From Mansonella perstans (lineage: Eukaryota; Nematoda; Chromadorea; Rhabditida; Onchocercidae): a DNA stretch of 50,798 nt. The translations under genes and the position numbers were made by a program. The notes under the pieces are model-generated. The model was not told the DNA's origin, did no database searches, and saw only the letters and a list, made by a program, of their open reading frames with translations. Positions 1 to 11,897 of the stretch are shown piece by piece; position 1 is the stretch's first letter; each line of letters begins with the position of its first letter. The DNA is taken from positions 1 through 50,798 of the forward strand of contig JBAMDO010000299.1 in assembly GCA_037074765.1 (NCBI GenBank), read 5' to 3'.

Positions 1-1547
1 CAATCCTCAAACGTATCCCAATATTTCGGATCGAATCCACGTTTTTGAAATGTTGTGTGCCGTTCTCCAAGTGCCTAAAATGAGAAATCTGCTGTAGTGA
101 AGTAAAAATTAATTATTGATTATACCAGTAAGACAATTCCCTCTTTTTTTTCGGAAGTCTTAACTTTCTTTTCCCTTCATTACTGTCCAATTGACTTTTT
201 TTCCTATTTCTGCTTGAATGATTTTTATCATATACGCAATCATTAAAATGTATCCAATATTCTTCTCAGTACTTAAATTCTTATTTTATATATTTTCGCT
301 CCCATTCAGAATGGATGTTCCAAAAGATATATACATATTTCAAAAATTTCATTTAAATGTCAACATTTTTTGTATTTGTATATTTTTGGTTTCATTCTGA
401 ATGCTCCAAATGATTTTGTGTATTTCAAAAAATTCATTTTAAACAGCAGGAATTTTATTTTCAATTTAAGAAATGCAAATGAAAGCTATTCATTGATTCA
501 TTTTTGCCTTTTTGTTTCTTTTCTATTTCAAATATAAAAAAAAAAAAAAAAAAACAGCATAAACGAAACTATTTGAAAAAATTCGATCAATCATATACGC
601 ATACCTGAAAATGTTGCACTAATTTTTCCTTATAATCAATATTTTTAACAATATAATCGAATGATTTTGTAAAAACAATTCCATGACGTCTGAAACGTGG
701 ATCATATTTTAGGCGTCCTTCTGGAATTTTTTGTAAGCCAAATAAATACTTCATTTCTGGTTGTGCAGCTAAAATTCGACCAAATAATTGAATTCCAACT
801 TGTTCTCTTGTAGTATTCTAAAATTTTTATCAAATTATTTTTATCAATTTTTTTTTCATGCAAAAAAAAGTGGAAAAAAAATTCGCACACAACACTTAAT
901 CTTAGCAGTACTTTCATTCCTGCTCTTTTTGTCTTCATCTTCTTTTTTAATTCAAAAAAAATAACAAATTCATTTAAATTTATTTTTTTCCTTCTGAATT
1001 TCTACGATACAGTTTTAGCATATCAATTACAATTTATAATTAATTGCATAAATGTTATAAAATTAAAATTAGCAAAAAAATTTTTTTTTTTACTTTTTGA
1101 CTTTGATAATAATAATAAGAAGGAGGAGTAAATTAGTGATTATCGTTAATAATCATTAAATGATGCAAGTATTTCTGATTAATTTACAAAATAAAAAAAA
1201 AAAAAAAAAAAAAAAGACTAATCTTCTAATTTTCTTTGTTTGTTTAGTGGATGAAATTAAAGGTGAGATAATGGTGCTAAATTAAAATGGAAGATTTAAA
1301 TGAACAACCTTTGTAGCTTGTTTCCAACTATTTTCAATTCTTTTTCTTTGACTTTTTGACAGCCATTTTTCATTTTCCGTTCCTGTTTGTTTACTTCTAC
1401 TCGTTTCATCATTATTCAATAAATTACTCACACAATTAGCTAATTCTTTTACTTCAGTAGCAAATGTTGTTGTTGTTGTACAATCATTGTTGGTTAACAG
1501 ATCTTCGGATGAATCATGTGATAATCGATCCACATCAGCATTCATTC
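1..1547 (-). CDS. Globin (haem-binding), N-terminally extended, 3' end cut by the window edge
   Basis: Three exons on the minus strand are visible: 1309-1547 (first ATG at 1545-1543), 605-817 and 1-74. All junctions are phase 0 with GT donors and AG acceptors (TTAG, AG after CTAG-type tract, TTTTAG). The first exon gives about 62 acidic/Ser-Thr-rich residues, then an A-helix start (SKSQRKRIENSW). Exon 2 carries helices B to E: a C2 Pro, a CD1 Phe at about residue 105 (PEMKYLFGL) and a distal E7 His at about 124 (RFRRHGIVF). Exon 3 begins ALGERH, giving the proximal F8 His at about 156, then RGFDPKYWDTFED. These are the hallmark positions of an oxygen-binding globin. Nematode globins outside the blood/pseudocoelom forms often have such N-terminal extensions. 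The 5' end is inferred from an AG two bases before the ATG, so it could be a trans-splice site or an internal exon. Helices after F are off the window. Family assignment is firm, orthology unknown. Confidence 0.92.
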
Positions 1548-1609
1548 CTAATTTACAATATTTTTTTTCTTTTATTTTATTTTTACAAGCAAATTTAACA
1601 TATGTCACA

Positions 1610-4600
1610 AGACAACAACGATTAAAAAAAAAAATGCTGTTAAAGCAAAATATGCATCTAATATAAACAATGCTAATAGTAATTATAGACTGAAGCTTAA
1701 ATTATTTTAAGATTTGCAAATTTTTATGAAATAAATTTCAAAGTTATTAAATATAAATTTCGTTACAGAAAATAATAATTGAATTTTTCTTACACAATCA
1801 AATATGTTCATGTTAATTGACAACATCATTCATCATTATTTTTGCAAACAAATTTAACATATCACAAAACAACAATGATTATTTTATGACATCCAGAAAA
1901 AAAAAATTTTGTCAAAACAGATTATCATAAGGCAGAGGATTGTCCTTCTTTGTTTATAAATTTCCACACTGCTATTACTAAATAGCTTTCGGACAAACAC
2001 CTTGAGAGAAAGATAATTCCTACTCCAAAACTGGGCGGGTTGAGCTCATTTAATCCTCTACGATCAACATATGAATATTCAAAAATCTAATTTATGCATC
2101 CTAATGCAAATAATGCTTTACAGTAATCATCGATTGAAGTTTAGATTATTTTAAAATTACGAAACATTGAGAATAAATTCTTTTATGAAATGTATTTTAA
2201 AATTACTAAATATAAATTTTGTTGCAAAAAAATAATGATTGAGTTTTTTTCACACAGTCAAATAAGTTCATGTTAAGCTAACAATACATAAATGACGAAA
2301 TAAGCTTAGAGTTAATGAATCATTAATCAGTTTTATTTTAAAATCAAAAAATCACGCATTATAATCGTGTTATATAATTATCAGTGTATAATTAAGATTT
2401 TTTTTGTATGTGTAAAAGGAATAACAAAAAAAACAAGATTGATTAATTCATATAGTTAGCAAAAAATGCTCCTTCAAAATTTCATCAACTTCAATTTCTA
2501 CATTTTCATGAATCAATCAATTCATTCCTTTATTACAACTGAAAACTTAACAATTTCATATTTGTTAAATTATTATATTTAAATGTGCATTTGATTAAAT
2601 CAATACACAATACTAGAAACTGCAGCACTGTATTCCGTTACGAAATACTACAAATTATTGTATTGTATTCTGTTACGCAGTTCTACAAATTATTGTACTG
2701 TACTGCTCAGATGTATCAAGGATTTAACACCTGAATCTATTAAATTACAATCTTAAATTTTGTCATTCTTTTGCTAAGAAAAAAAAATGAAGCAAAATAT
2801 TTTTTAACTTAAAAAAATAAAAAATAATATGATGCAATAATTGCTATGGAATATTAAAAAATGTTTAAAAAAAAAAAAAAAAACCGAAAAACAACAACCT
2901 TATTCATGCGTAACATATTTTTAAATTAATAGCTCCATTACTTTTTTGGCTTATTTTTTAATTTCTTTTTCTTCCGCTTTAATTCCCATTGAGGATAATA
3001 ATTCAACAAATGATTGATTTGTTGGCAGATATTACAACAACAATTCCATTAGTTCCATCTTTTAATGATTAATTACATTTCTTTTTTCTTTTTTTTTTAT
3101 TGTATTGTATTCTGTTAATGGAATATTTGTTAATGAACTGTTACCTTTTTAAAATGAATGAATACAATAGCATCGAGTACACGATAAATAAATTACCAAC
3201 TTCAAAAACGTTTCTTATATTTTCCTCTTTTTCTTGTTTCTTTTTTTTTGCAGTAATAATGTGTTTTAAAGCTTTTACAGTAATATATTTTAAAGCAAAA
3301 TTGTTTTTTCTAAAAAACATAATACAAAATAAATGAAATGTTGAAATGAAGTGATTTGCATGCGAGTTTAATAAAATGACACAGTTTAGTATCGTTTTAA
3401 AATAGCTATAAGATGATAGCGCTAAAATAAGCAGTCAAAAAATTTGCACGAAAGAAAAAAAAACTTGCAAAAAAAAAATTTTTTAAATTATAACTACTTT
3501 TCAATCTTTCGCTTAAAATCCCAGTGCTATTTTTGTTAAAATTATACCTGAAAGAAAAACCATTTAAATTTTTTATATGTTACCACTTAGTTAGTAATCA
3601 ACTATTGTTACTCAATAACAGTAATCAACTGCTGTTACTCAATAACAGTAATCAAGACTGCTATCAATAACAGTAATCAACTGCTGTTGCTCAATAACAG
3701 TAATCAACTATTGTTACTCAATTACAGCAATCAGCTGCTGTTCACTCAACAATAGTGGCAGAGATATTATGTAAGCTAACACACGAAAACTATAAAACAG
3801 TATTAATAGTTCGCTGAATCGGTTTTATATCACCGCTGCAAAAACCATAAAAGTTATTTAAAAAAATCTTATGGATGCAAATCAAATATAATAAAACTTA
3901 TAATATATGCACACCATTTATATCACATTACTAATATAATTCTTAACACTTTAAAATCACGAGAGTTTTTTAATTACATTACTAAATGAATTAATTTTAT
4001 TTACATATAATTACAATTCTGGTTTATGATTTAACATTAGTAACTTGATTTTATTTTTGTTCTATGCATCATTAATAGACGTAATGCTTTTTCGTTATCA
4101 AGAAATAAACAAAGTCAACGTCATTTCCTTTCATTGATTTTCACCACCTTTTAAGTGTTTTATGTTAGCCGTGTAAATTTTAGTCTTATCAGAAGAAAAT
4201 TCAGCGTTTGAAGACAAAACTGAAAAGTTATGTATATATATATATAGATCTTTTCGATCTAATATATATAAGCCGATAGATAAATATTTCAATTGAATTA
4301 AAAGAAAAAAGAATAAAATGAAGCTTTAACAATAATCAAAGTAACAGTAAAAAAATATTGAATAAATTTAAAAATATATTAGATCGAAAAAAGCGGAGAA
4401 AAAAAAACAATTGATACTGATTGAATATAATTTTTTTACTTGACTTGTCACTTTAATCCGTTCTTAAATTCAACAAAAAAAGAAAATAAAATTGAATTTT
4501 GACGTGCAGAAATTTAATTGCAAATCTGCAGAGGTTTTTGTTGGAAGAAATTTTTAAAAAAAAAACTTTTAATTTTCCAAGAAATTTTGAAAAAAAATTT

Positions 4601-7600
4601 TTCCTTTTAAGAAAATAATGTTCAATTTAAAAATATATGAGATTGAAAATAGTGAGAAGAAAAAAAAAGAAAAAAGGACTGATAACGGAAGAAATTTAAA
4701 AAAAAAAATTTGTTAAGTTATAGCAAAATATAAACGATCCATTTAAAATTCATTTTCGTATAATTGTTTTTTTTCTATTCTCTGAATTTATTGAATATTT
4801 TTGAAAATTAAAGGATGAAATTTGTAGAAATTTTTGGAAGTAATTTTGTTGCAAAGAAATAAGCAAGAAAACAAAAAATTGCTTCTGCACTGATCATCTT
4901 ACATCTATTTTTAAATGACATTAATTGAAGCATTTTTTTTTTCCGCTTCCATTATTCGTTTATGATTGTGACAACTGTAATTAATTTTATTTTTAGCAAT
5001 TAAAAAAATTATTTTTTTGCTAATAAAATTACAGCATAATAATATTGTGCTCATTAAAAATTTCATGCTAATTAGTAGTTTTACATTTTACATACAATTT
5101 TTCGTTCAACCATGAAAATAGAAAAAATAGTAATTGAATAAAATCAAAATGAATTTTAAATGCATCATTTAAATTTTGCTACAGTTTAATAGATAAAATT
5201 ACTTGCAATAAAATACCATTCGCAATTTGCATTTAAATATTTTTACATGTCAAATTCAAATTTCTTTTTTGTTTTTTTTAAGTTTAAGCATTGCATAAGA
5301 GTAGTGAGTGTAGAAATGAGCCTAGGAAAAGATTTTTTTTAAAATTTATTCATACTTTTTCCTTTTTTTGCATAATCGTTCATTTGATTGTGACAACAGC
5401 AAAAAAAATTCTTTCCATTTATAGAAAATTATCTAACATTCACATTGATTTTTACAAACGACATTGAATTTATTGAGAAGGAAAAAAAATTGTTGAGATT
5501 TTACCATGCAAATGATTTCGAATAAATAAAAGAGCAAATTTTAAAAGTTGCTGATTTATTCTTTCAAAACTTTTCTTAAGAAGGAAAAATATTCCTCCTG
5601 AAATTATTTTAATAAAATATTTGAAATGTAATTTTGATGACGCAAGAATGTAATTTAAAACTGGAAAAAAACTTCTTTGCGCAACATTTCCTAGCTAAAA
5701 ATTTAATTATACGTTCTTCTAACAGTTTTTTTTACTTTTTTACTTCATTATAAAATTTTTTGAAGAATTTATGAACTTTTTTCTTTTTTTTTTGTTAAAA
5801 CAGTATAATTTTCACCGGCATTTTTAACATCCATCTAATTGCTGCAAATAAACGTACATTCTAAAATAAAAAAAGTTTTGGAAAAAAATGCAAAATATAT
5901 TCTTGCAATTGCTAAAATACGCAATCATTTTTCTATTTGCTAGATTTTTTGACAAATTTTTTTGTAATTTTTCAAAAACAGCGATAAAAATGAATGAATT
6001 ATGAATGAATTATGAAAGCGATAAAAATGAATGAATTATGAATCATAAAAATTTCATTTCTCAAAAATCATTTGCCCCTGTAAAATCAAGATCAATTCAT
6101 TTATTCAACATAAGTTCATTTAGTTCAATTCAATTTCAGTTCAATTCATTTCAATCCAATATAATTCAGTTCAATTAAACAACGATGTAAAACCGTAGAT
6201 GTCACGTCATTTTCTGTTATAAATGACATTTACCTTTGTGACTCCTACTAAATTCTTTTGGTACAAAAAAAATAACAATTTGATTCTTTCGTTTCTTCTG
6301 ATTTTTCCTCAACTTTATTCTGCCAAATGAGTTGATTTAAATTACAACTTACCGGGCAAGACATTTTTTTTTTAAATTTTATAAATTTAATTTTTGCATC
6401 AACATCTGATTGGTCTGATTGTTTATTTAAATTTTCCTTTTTGTTCAATTTCAATTAACTTTTACTTGGTATCAATTTCAGCATGACTGATGTTTGTCCG
6501 GACATAACCATGTCACTTTTTTAAGGGAACAATGAAACTAATAAATTTTTTATAAAATTTATTTATATTTATCAGTGTGCAATATTCACAAAAAAACTTA
6601 TCAATATAAATCCAGTTAAAACTTAGTAAAAATTTTTTTACATTCATTCAAAATATTTTCGCATTGTTAAAATTCCAATTAGCAGTAAATATTATGTAGC
6701 TGAATACTTAAAATCATTTAATTATTGATTTTTGAACTATCTGGTTAATGAATTATAACTTTAAGGAAACGTTTTTAAAGTATAACGGTTTTTTTTTAAT
6801 TTTAAAAAAAGATTAACTATAGAAAAAAAAGAAATGATGTCTTTCTAATAAAAAAAATCAACAATGAAGTGTTGATATAAAAACTGATGATTAAAAATTT
6901 AACAACTTTAGCCTATGATGTAAGCATGTAGCCTAGTGTGGTGCACTTCAAATGTTATTATAAGTGAAACCTGTTATAAATTAATGCACATCAAACACTT
7001 CAATATCGATTTGCCAATATCCTGAATTAATACCCTTTGTTTGAGCAAAATAACTTCGATAAAATTTCATTATCTATGAAACATATTTGAGCAACAAAAC
7101 TTCGATGAAATTGTATTCGTGACTTAAAACCCATATTGATAATTATAATCAATGAACCATTGCATTAGCAAAAATGAACAGTTCAGCATCAAAATTTATT
7201 AGGAAAAGTTTATTTCGGTAAAAATTTTATTAAAATGAAATATGAAATGTTATCTTAATTATGAGTTATAACTTTAAAAAAAAATGATTTGACTTTTTCA
7301 AAAAAAAAGAGAGATTTTGGAGAAGTAAATTAAAAGCAGAACATACGCACGCACCACATACACATACATATACATAATTATTTTACACTATGTTGATTTA
7401 AATGGCAAAAAAAACAAGCATTTGATTAAAAAACTGTAATTAATTTATCGCTTATTCATTTTTTTTTTTTTGATTAAGTAGAGTATTTTTCAATTAATAG
7501 AAAAAAGATGACAATATTAGGTGGTGTAATACGCATTTCTTGGATATCAATGTTTTCATTTATCATCCAAGTGCAACTACTGTTCAAATTTTTGCACTAA

Positions 7601-10120
7601 ACTTTCATTTCAATTTTAAGAAAAGAAAAAATTTTCAAAAATTTGTTTCTGTAAATAAAACATGAGAATTTAAGTAAGTTTAAAAGCAAAAAAAAGAAAA
7701 AAAGGAAACAGTAAGTTCATGAAAAATCTAAAAACTATTAATTATTGCTCAATTTAAATTTAATCATGTGTAAATTTATCATTACCAAAATGTTATCCAT
7801 GCTTACATTGCTATTATTAAATTTTAAACGGAATTTCTTAAAAAAAAATTTTCCGAAAATATATGCAATATCCATTTGATGAATTTCTGATGCAACCTAA
7901 CTATTGTATGATTCAATCAATCAATAATGTTCATTTGATTTATAAGAAAATCAAACATAGGCAATTTTAGGTACAAACGAAAATATTGATTATGTGTAAA
8001 TACAGTGAATGAAATATTTAAAAAATATTAAGCCTTCTATTGTTGTGTTGAAAAAATGCAATAATGTATTTTAAATTGTTCATTACTTTAAGTAATTCAT
8101 CCATTAATTCATCCATTTTTTCTTTTTCGCTTTTTTTTCTTTTTTTAAATTACTCATTCATTTCTTTTCTCTTTTCTCTTTTTCTTTGTCATTTTTGTTT
8201 ATCTCTCTTTTTGTTAACTCATGCATAAAAATGCATTTTTTGAAAATGAACTTCTTCCATTGATCATATCCATAATTCCTCGGATACGTCGGCAATGTTC
8301 AACAGTTGCTCAATTATTCCTTTCATAGGAAATATACAAAAATACAAGAAAAAAGAAAAAAAAAGGAGAAGATAACCATGGATATTTCTTTATGGAAATG
8401 TTTTCTAGTATATCATTTATAAAACAAATTAGTTTTTGTCTTCATACTTTTTGAGCAAACTGTGCATTATTGATAATGTTTATTAATAATGATTAAATCT
8501 TATTACAGTATTATGATAAAATGTAATTTTTAATTTTTACAATTATCAAATAACATTGATCAAATTTGATGGTTGGTTAATTAAAATAAATTAAATTTTC
8601 AGTATTTAGATTAATCCGGCATCAGTTAACAATTGCCACTGTGAATTGAATTTAAAGAAAAAATGACAATGCATAATTTTAGTATTTGACAGTAATATTT
8701 TTAGCAAAAGTTACAAAAAAACGATATTTAAGGTAATTATTTATAATAAATATCTTGGTCCGGAAATTGCTGAAATTTAAACTTATTTTGTAATTTCAAC
8801 GGGGAAAAAATTTTGCAGAGTGAATAAAAAACGTTTTACTGATATCTCATCTAACTGATGCATTTTTTTTGCTTGATAAAGTTATTGCGAAAACTTTTAC
8901 TATTAAAATATTTTTTTTTTTTATTAGCTCAGAAGAAGCAGAAAGATTAAGCTTAAAAATTGATCCAAAACATTAAAATTTAAGGAGGAATAAGAAATAC
9001 ATATGTGAACAAAAATTGATTTACCTAGCATTCTCTAGCAAATTTAAATGAGAATTTCTAACAAGCACTTACAAATTGAAATTTGACATAATTGTCAACA
9101 TTGAGAAATTTTGAATCGCAATTAAATTCCATTTAATTAAAAATATTTTTTATTGCTTATTTTATTGCAACATTTTTATTTCGCATTTTTCAAAGAATAA
9201 AATTAAAAATTTTTTTATTGCTTTCTTTCCATCAAATTAGAAATAAATTTTGGAGAAATAATTTCACAGTGGAAAATGCTACTGAAAAAAACTCGATAAT
9301 ATTTTGATTTTTAAATTCCAACTTATTGTTTTTTTCTTTTTTTTTTGTTTATTTTGTTTTTATCCAGTGAAAGATGAACTTATGCAAAGCTAATTAAGTT
9401 TTGTGATGCAATACTGATTAAATTATGGATTCTTCTACCAAATCCTGCTATCGGAAATACGAACTTGATGATATTAATATCTTTCCAAATTTTGAATTCA
9501 GGGCTAAAACAAAAAACTAGTTTGCCTGTAAAAACAAAAAGATAATTAATATGACAGTGAAACTTTTTCATTTGTTTATTTTTCTTGTTTAACGTGAGAA
9601 ATTAACAAATCTTCTCAGAAAATATACAGGGAAGATTGGGAAACGAATTGTGATAACATCAATATGGCACGCGGGTAGTTTCAGGTATGCTAAGATCAGT
9701 AACAATACCGGTTATCATCATTGAGAAAAATATCATTTTGATTTCCCTCCAAATAGATTAGTTAGGTATTTGCAAGAGGATTGGATTATTTATATGTTAT
9801 CACCACTGATAAGTTTTTCTGGTTAAATGATAAAATTAGTTAATCTACTGTGATTAACTAATTTTATTAACATTTAACATTTCATTTTAACATTTCCGAA
9901 GTTTCGGCTCTACTCTTTTAAAAAAAAAAATGGTTTTATGCTCTCGATATTTTGAACTTTTTTGAATTTGATTAAGTGGTTTTAGGTATGACAAATAATT
10001 TATTGATTGGACAATTGAACATATCGATTATCGTTAAATCTTGAGAAATTTTTTTTTCAATTAGTCTAAAAACTTAGCAGTTTAGTACTGAGTTAAATTT
10101 AGAACATTTCAATCATTGAA
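1610..10120. other. Long AT-rich intergenic region
   Basis: This stretch lies between the globin (minus strand) and the RGS gene (plus strand), so it holds the upstream regions of both. It is dominated by poly(A)/poly(T) runs and short direct repeats, for example a duplicated 17-base motif beginning GCGATAAAAATG at 5981 and 6018, and TTCAA-rich sequence at 6110-6180. A small minus-strand open stretch around 6350-6450 ends at a good donor (CCG|GTAAGTT), but it could not be joined in frame to the globin exon. Another at 9400-9528 follows a TTTTTACAG acceptor. Neither resembles a known protein, and both are left uncalled. Confidence 0.6.
3595..3757. repeat. 27-bp tandem repeat array with hairpin-forming units
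   Basis: Five to six head-to-tail units start at 3595, 3622, 3649, 3674, 3701 and 3728. Most are 27 bases and begin TAATCAACT; the third is 25 bases and the last is degenerate. Each good unit holds an inverted pair CTGTTA...TAACAG around a CTCAA loop, so single strands could fold into a row of small hairpins. No coding frame is involved. Confidence 0.9.
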
Positions 10121-10131
10121 ATTATTTTCAG

Positions 10132-10208
10132 GAATGATGGCAATATTTAATGATGATGAAATGATGTCTGATGATGAGCGTCAACCTATTTATAGCTATT
10201 CGCTAGGA
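10132..10208 (+). CDS. Candidate alternative first exon of the RGS gene
   Basis: A strong acceptor (TTATTTTCAG, AG at 10130-10131) is followed after two bases by tandem ATGs (10134, 10137). The open frame of 25 codons begins MMAIFNDDEMMSDDE and ends in SYSLG before a weak donor GTTAGT at 10209. The AG-to-ATG spacing is what a nematode spliced-leader site looks like. The exon ends in phase 0, so it could join the phase-0 exon at 13307 or the one at 28636 without breaking the frame. It cannot join 12179, which needs phase 1. Nothing ties it directly to the RGS gene except strand, order and phase. It could equally start a short unrelated transcript. Confidence 0.35.
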
Positions 10209-11887
10209 GTTAGTTCTCATTTATATTTTATTTTATTTTTTTTGAAGTTGAAATGTAACACTCTCATAAAATTCTGAAAGCATTGACATCATCACCATTG
10301 TTATCGATTGACTCGAAAAACCAATCCGATGTTTGGCTATCTTTCACTTGCTTCTTTGTACATTGCATACTTGCCTAAAAGTCATTTTGTTGTTGTTTGG
10401 ATAAGCATGAAATATGGGCTGTTTGCATTTCGAACTTTCGAACTCCAAAGATTTTTCTGAAATAGAAAATTTACAGTAATTTTGTAGCATCTAGACGTTT
10501 AATCGAAATATGTAAACTACGTAAGAGTTTCACTTACGATCCACATAAAACGAGAAATATCGAAATTCTCAGGCTATGTTCAACATACTGATGATCGCTA
10601 TAAACTTTATAACATTTGACAATGACGTAATTTAATTAAAAAATTCATAATTTTCCTACAATAATAAGGAAGAGCAAATCGGAACTTTGCAAAAAAAATT
10701 TTAAACATAAAATATAGATAAAATTTAAGAGAAAAAATCAAAATTACTATCATTCGCAATTGTAATGTACTAAGCAATACCTTGATATGATGTGGTATGT
10801 ATTATGGTCACGTTGACTAAGTGAATTGGATGTAAAAGAAAAAAGAGCGTTGTATTCAAAATGTGACAAATTTTACAAAATAGCGAATGAAGAGTTTTTT
10901 CCCTTTCTTTTCCTTTTAAAATAACAATTCCCGCCAGAAATGAAAATGTCATCAGTTTGAAGATTTCAAGGATAGGGTTGAGTGGAGAGGTACCAAGGTG
11001 AAATGAAGAAAAAGAGAGGAACGAAATAGGACGAATACAAATGTGAAATGACTGATCGCTTTTTCCTTTTTGTCTCTTTCCTTAATGCTTCGTCTTTTTA
11101 ACTAACAAAAAATTAAAAATTAGGCCCATCCAAATAGGAGTACAAAAGTATCTGATATTATAAGTAACGATATTATTTAGTAAGCTGTAAATCTTTGGTA
11201 ATCTTTAGATTGGAATACCATTATGTCATTGATCTTTATTGCATACTATATGTAAACATTAATTAATGAATGCTATTTTACAGTTCTCATCACTTTTAAT
11301 CGATTTTTTAAATTTATTGATATTTAAAAATAGTTTTAGTTTTACATTTTTTTTTAAAAACTTTCATTTGTTTCTTCATATTTGAAAATTTGCCAAAAAA
11401 AAAAATCAAATTGATGAAATGCATTAAAATTGAGTCAATTTATATAATTTTATTAGTTACTAATAGAAAATTGCTTCTGTTGTTTCCACTTTTTTTCGAT
11501 TATAGTTCAATTTTCCTGGACAAGATCAATATTATAGTTTTATTTTTCTGGATAAGATCAGTATTATGATTCTATTTTCCTGATATTGTGATACAATATC
11601 CTAATAAAGTTTGATGCAATCATCATAATATAACTAGCTAAAACTTTCACAATCTTTTCTTTACTGTCTTATTCATTACACAAACAGCTAAAAGGACGTT
11701 TTCTTTTAGCACAATTTTTTTTTTGAAAAAAAATAACTTTAAACTAATGTAAGGTAATTTGTTAGTTTCTTATTTTCATTTGCTTCATCAATATTTGCAT
11801 GACTGCGATCCAGGTGAAAAAATCCCGGTACATGCCGGTAAAGTAATCAGTGGACTCGATTGCAGATAAACGAATTTTCTGCTAAGA

Positions 11888-11897
11888 ATGGATTTCA
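11888..11897 (+). CDS. Tentative 10-nt coding part of the first RGS exon
   Basis: The sequence ATGGATTTCA runs straight into an ideal donor GTAAGTAA at 11898. It ends in phase 1, exactly what the exon at 12179 needs (two bases before GTT ATG), giving MDFTVMIF. A possible trans-splice acceptor (GATTGCAG) ends at 11865. The alternative is that AG at 12177-12178 is itself a spliced-leader site and translation starts at the ATG at 12184, five bases downstream. An in-frame TGA at 12154 lies in the presumed intron. Confidence 0.4.

Noticed and set aside
6248..6454. Minus-strand open stretch ending at a GTAAGTT donor
   Set aside because: It cannot be joined to the globin exon without a stop and shows no domain; kept only as a note in the intergenic entry.
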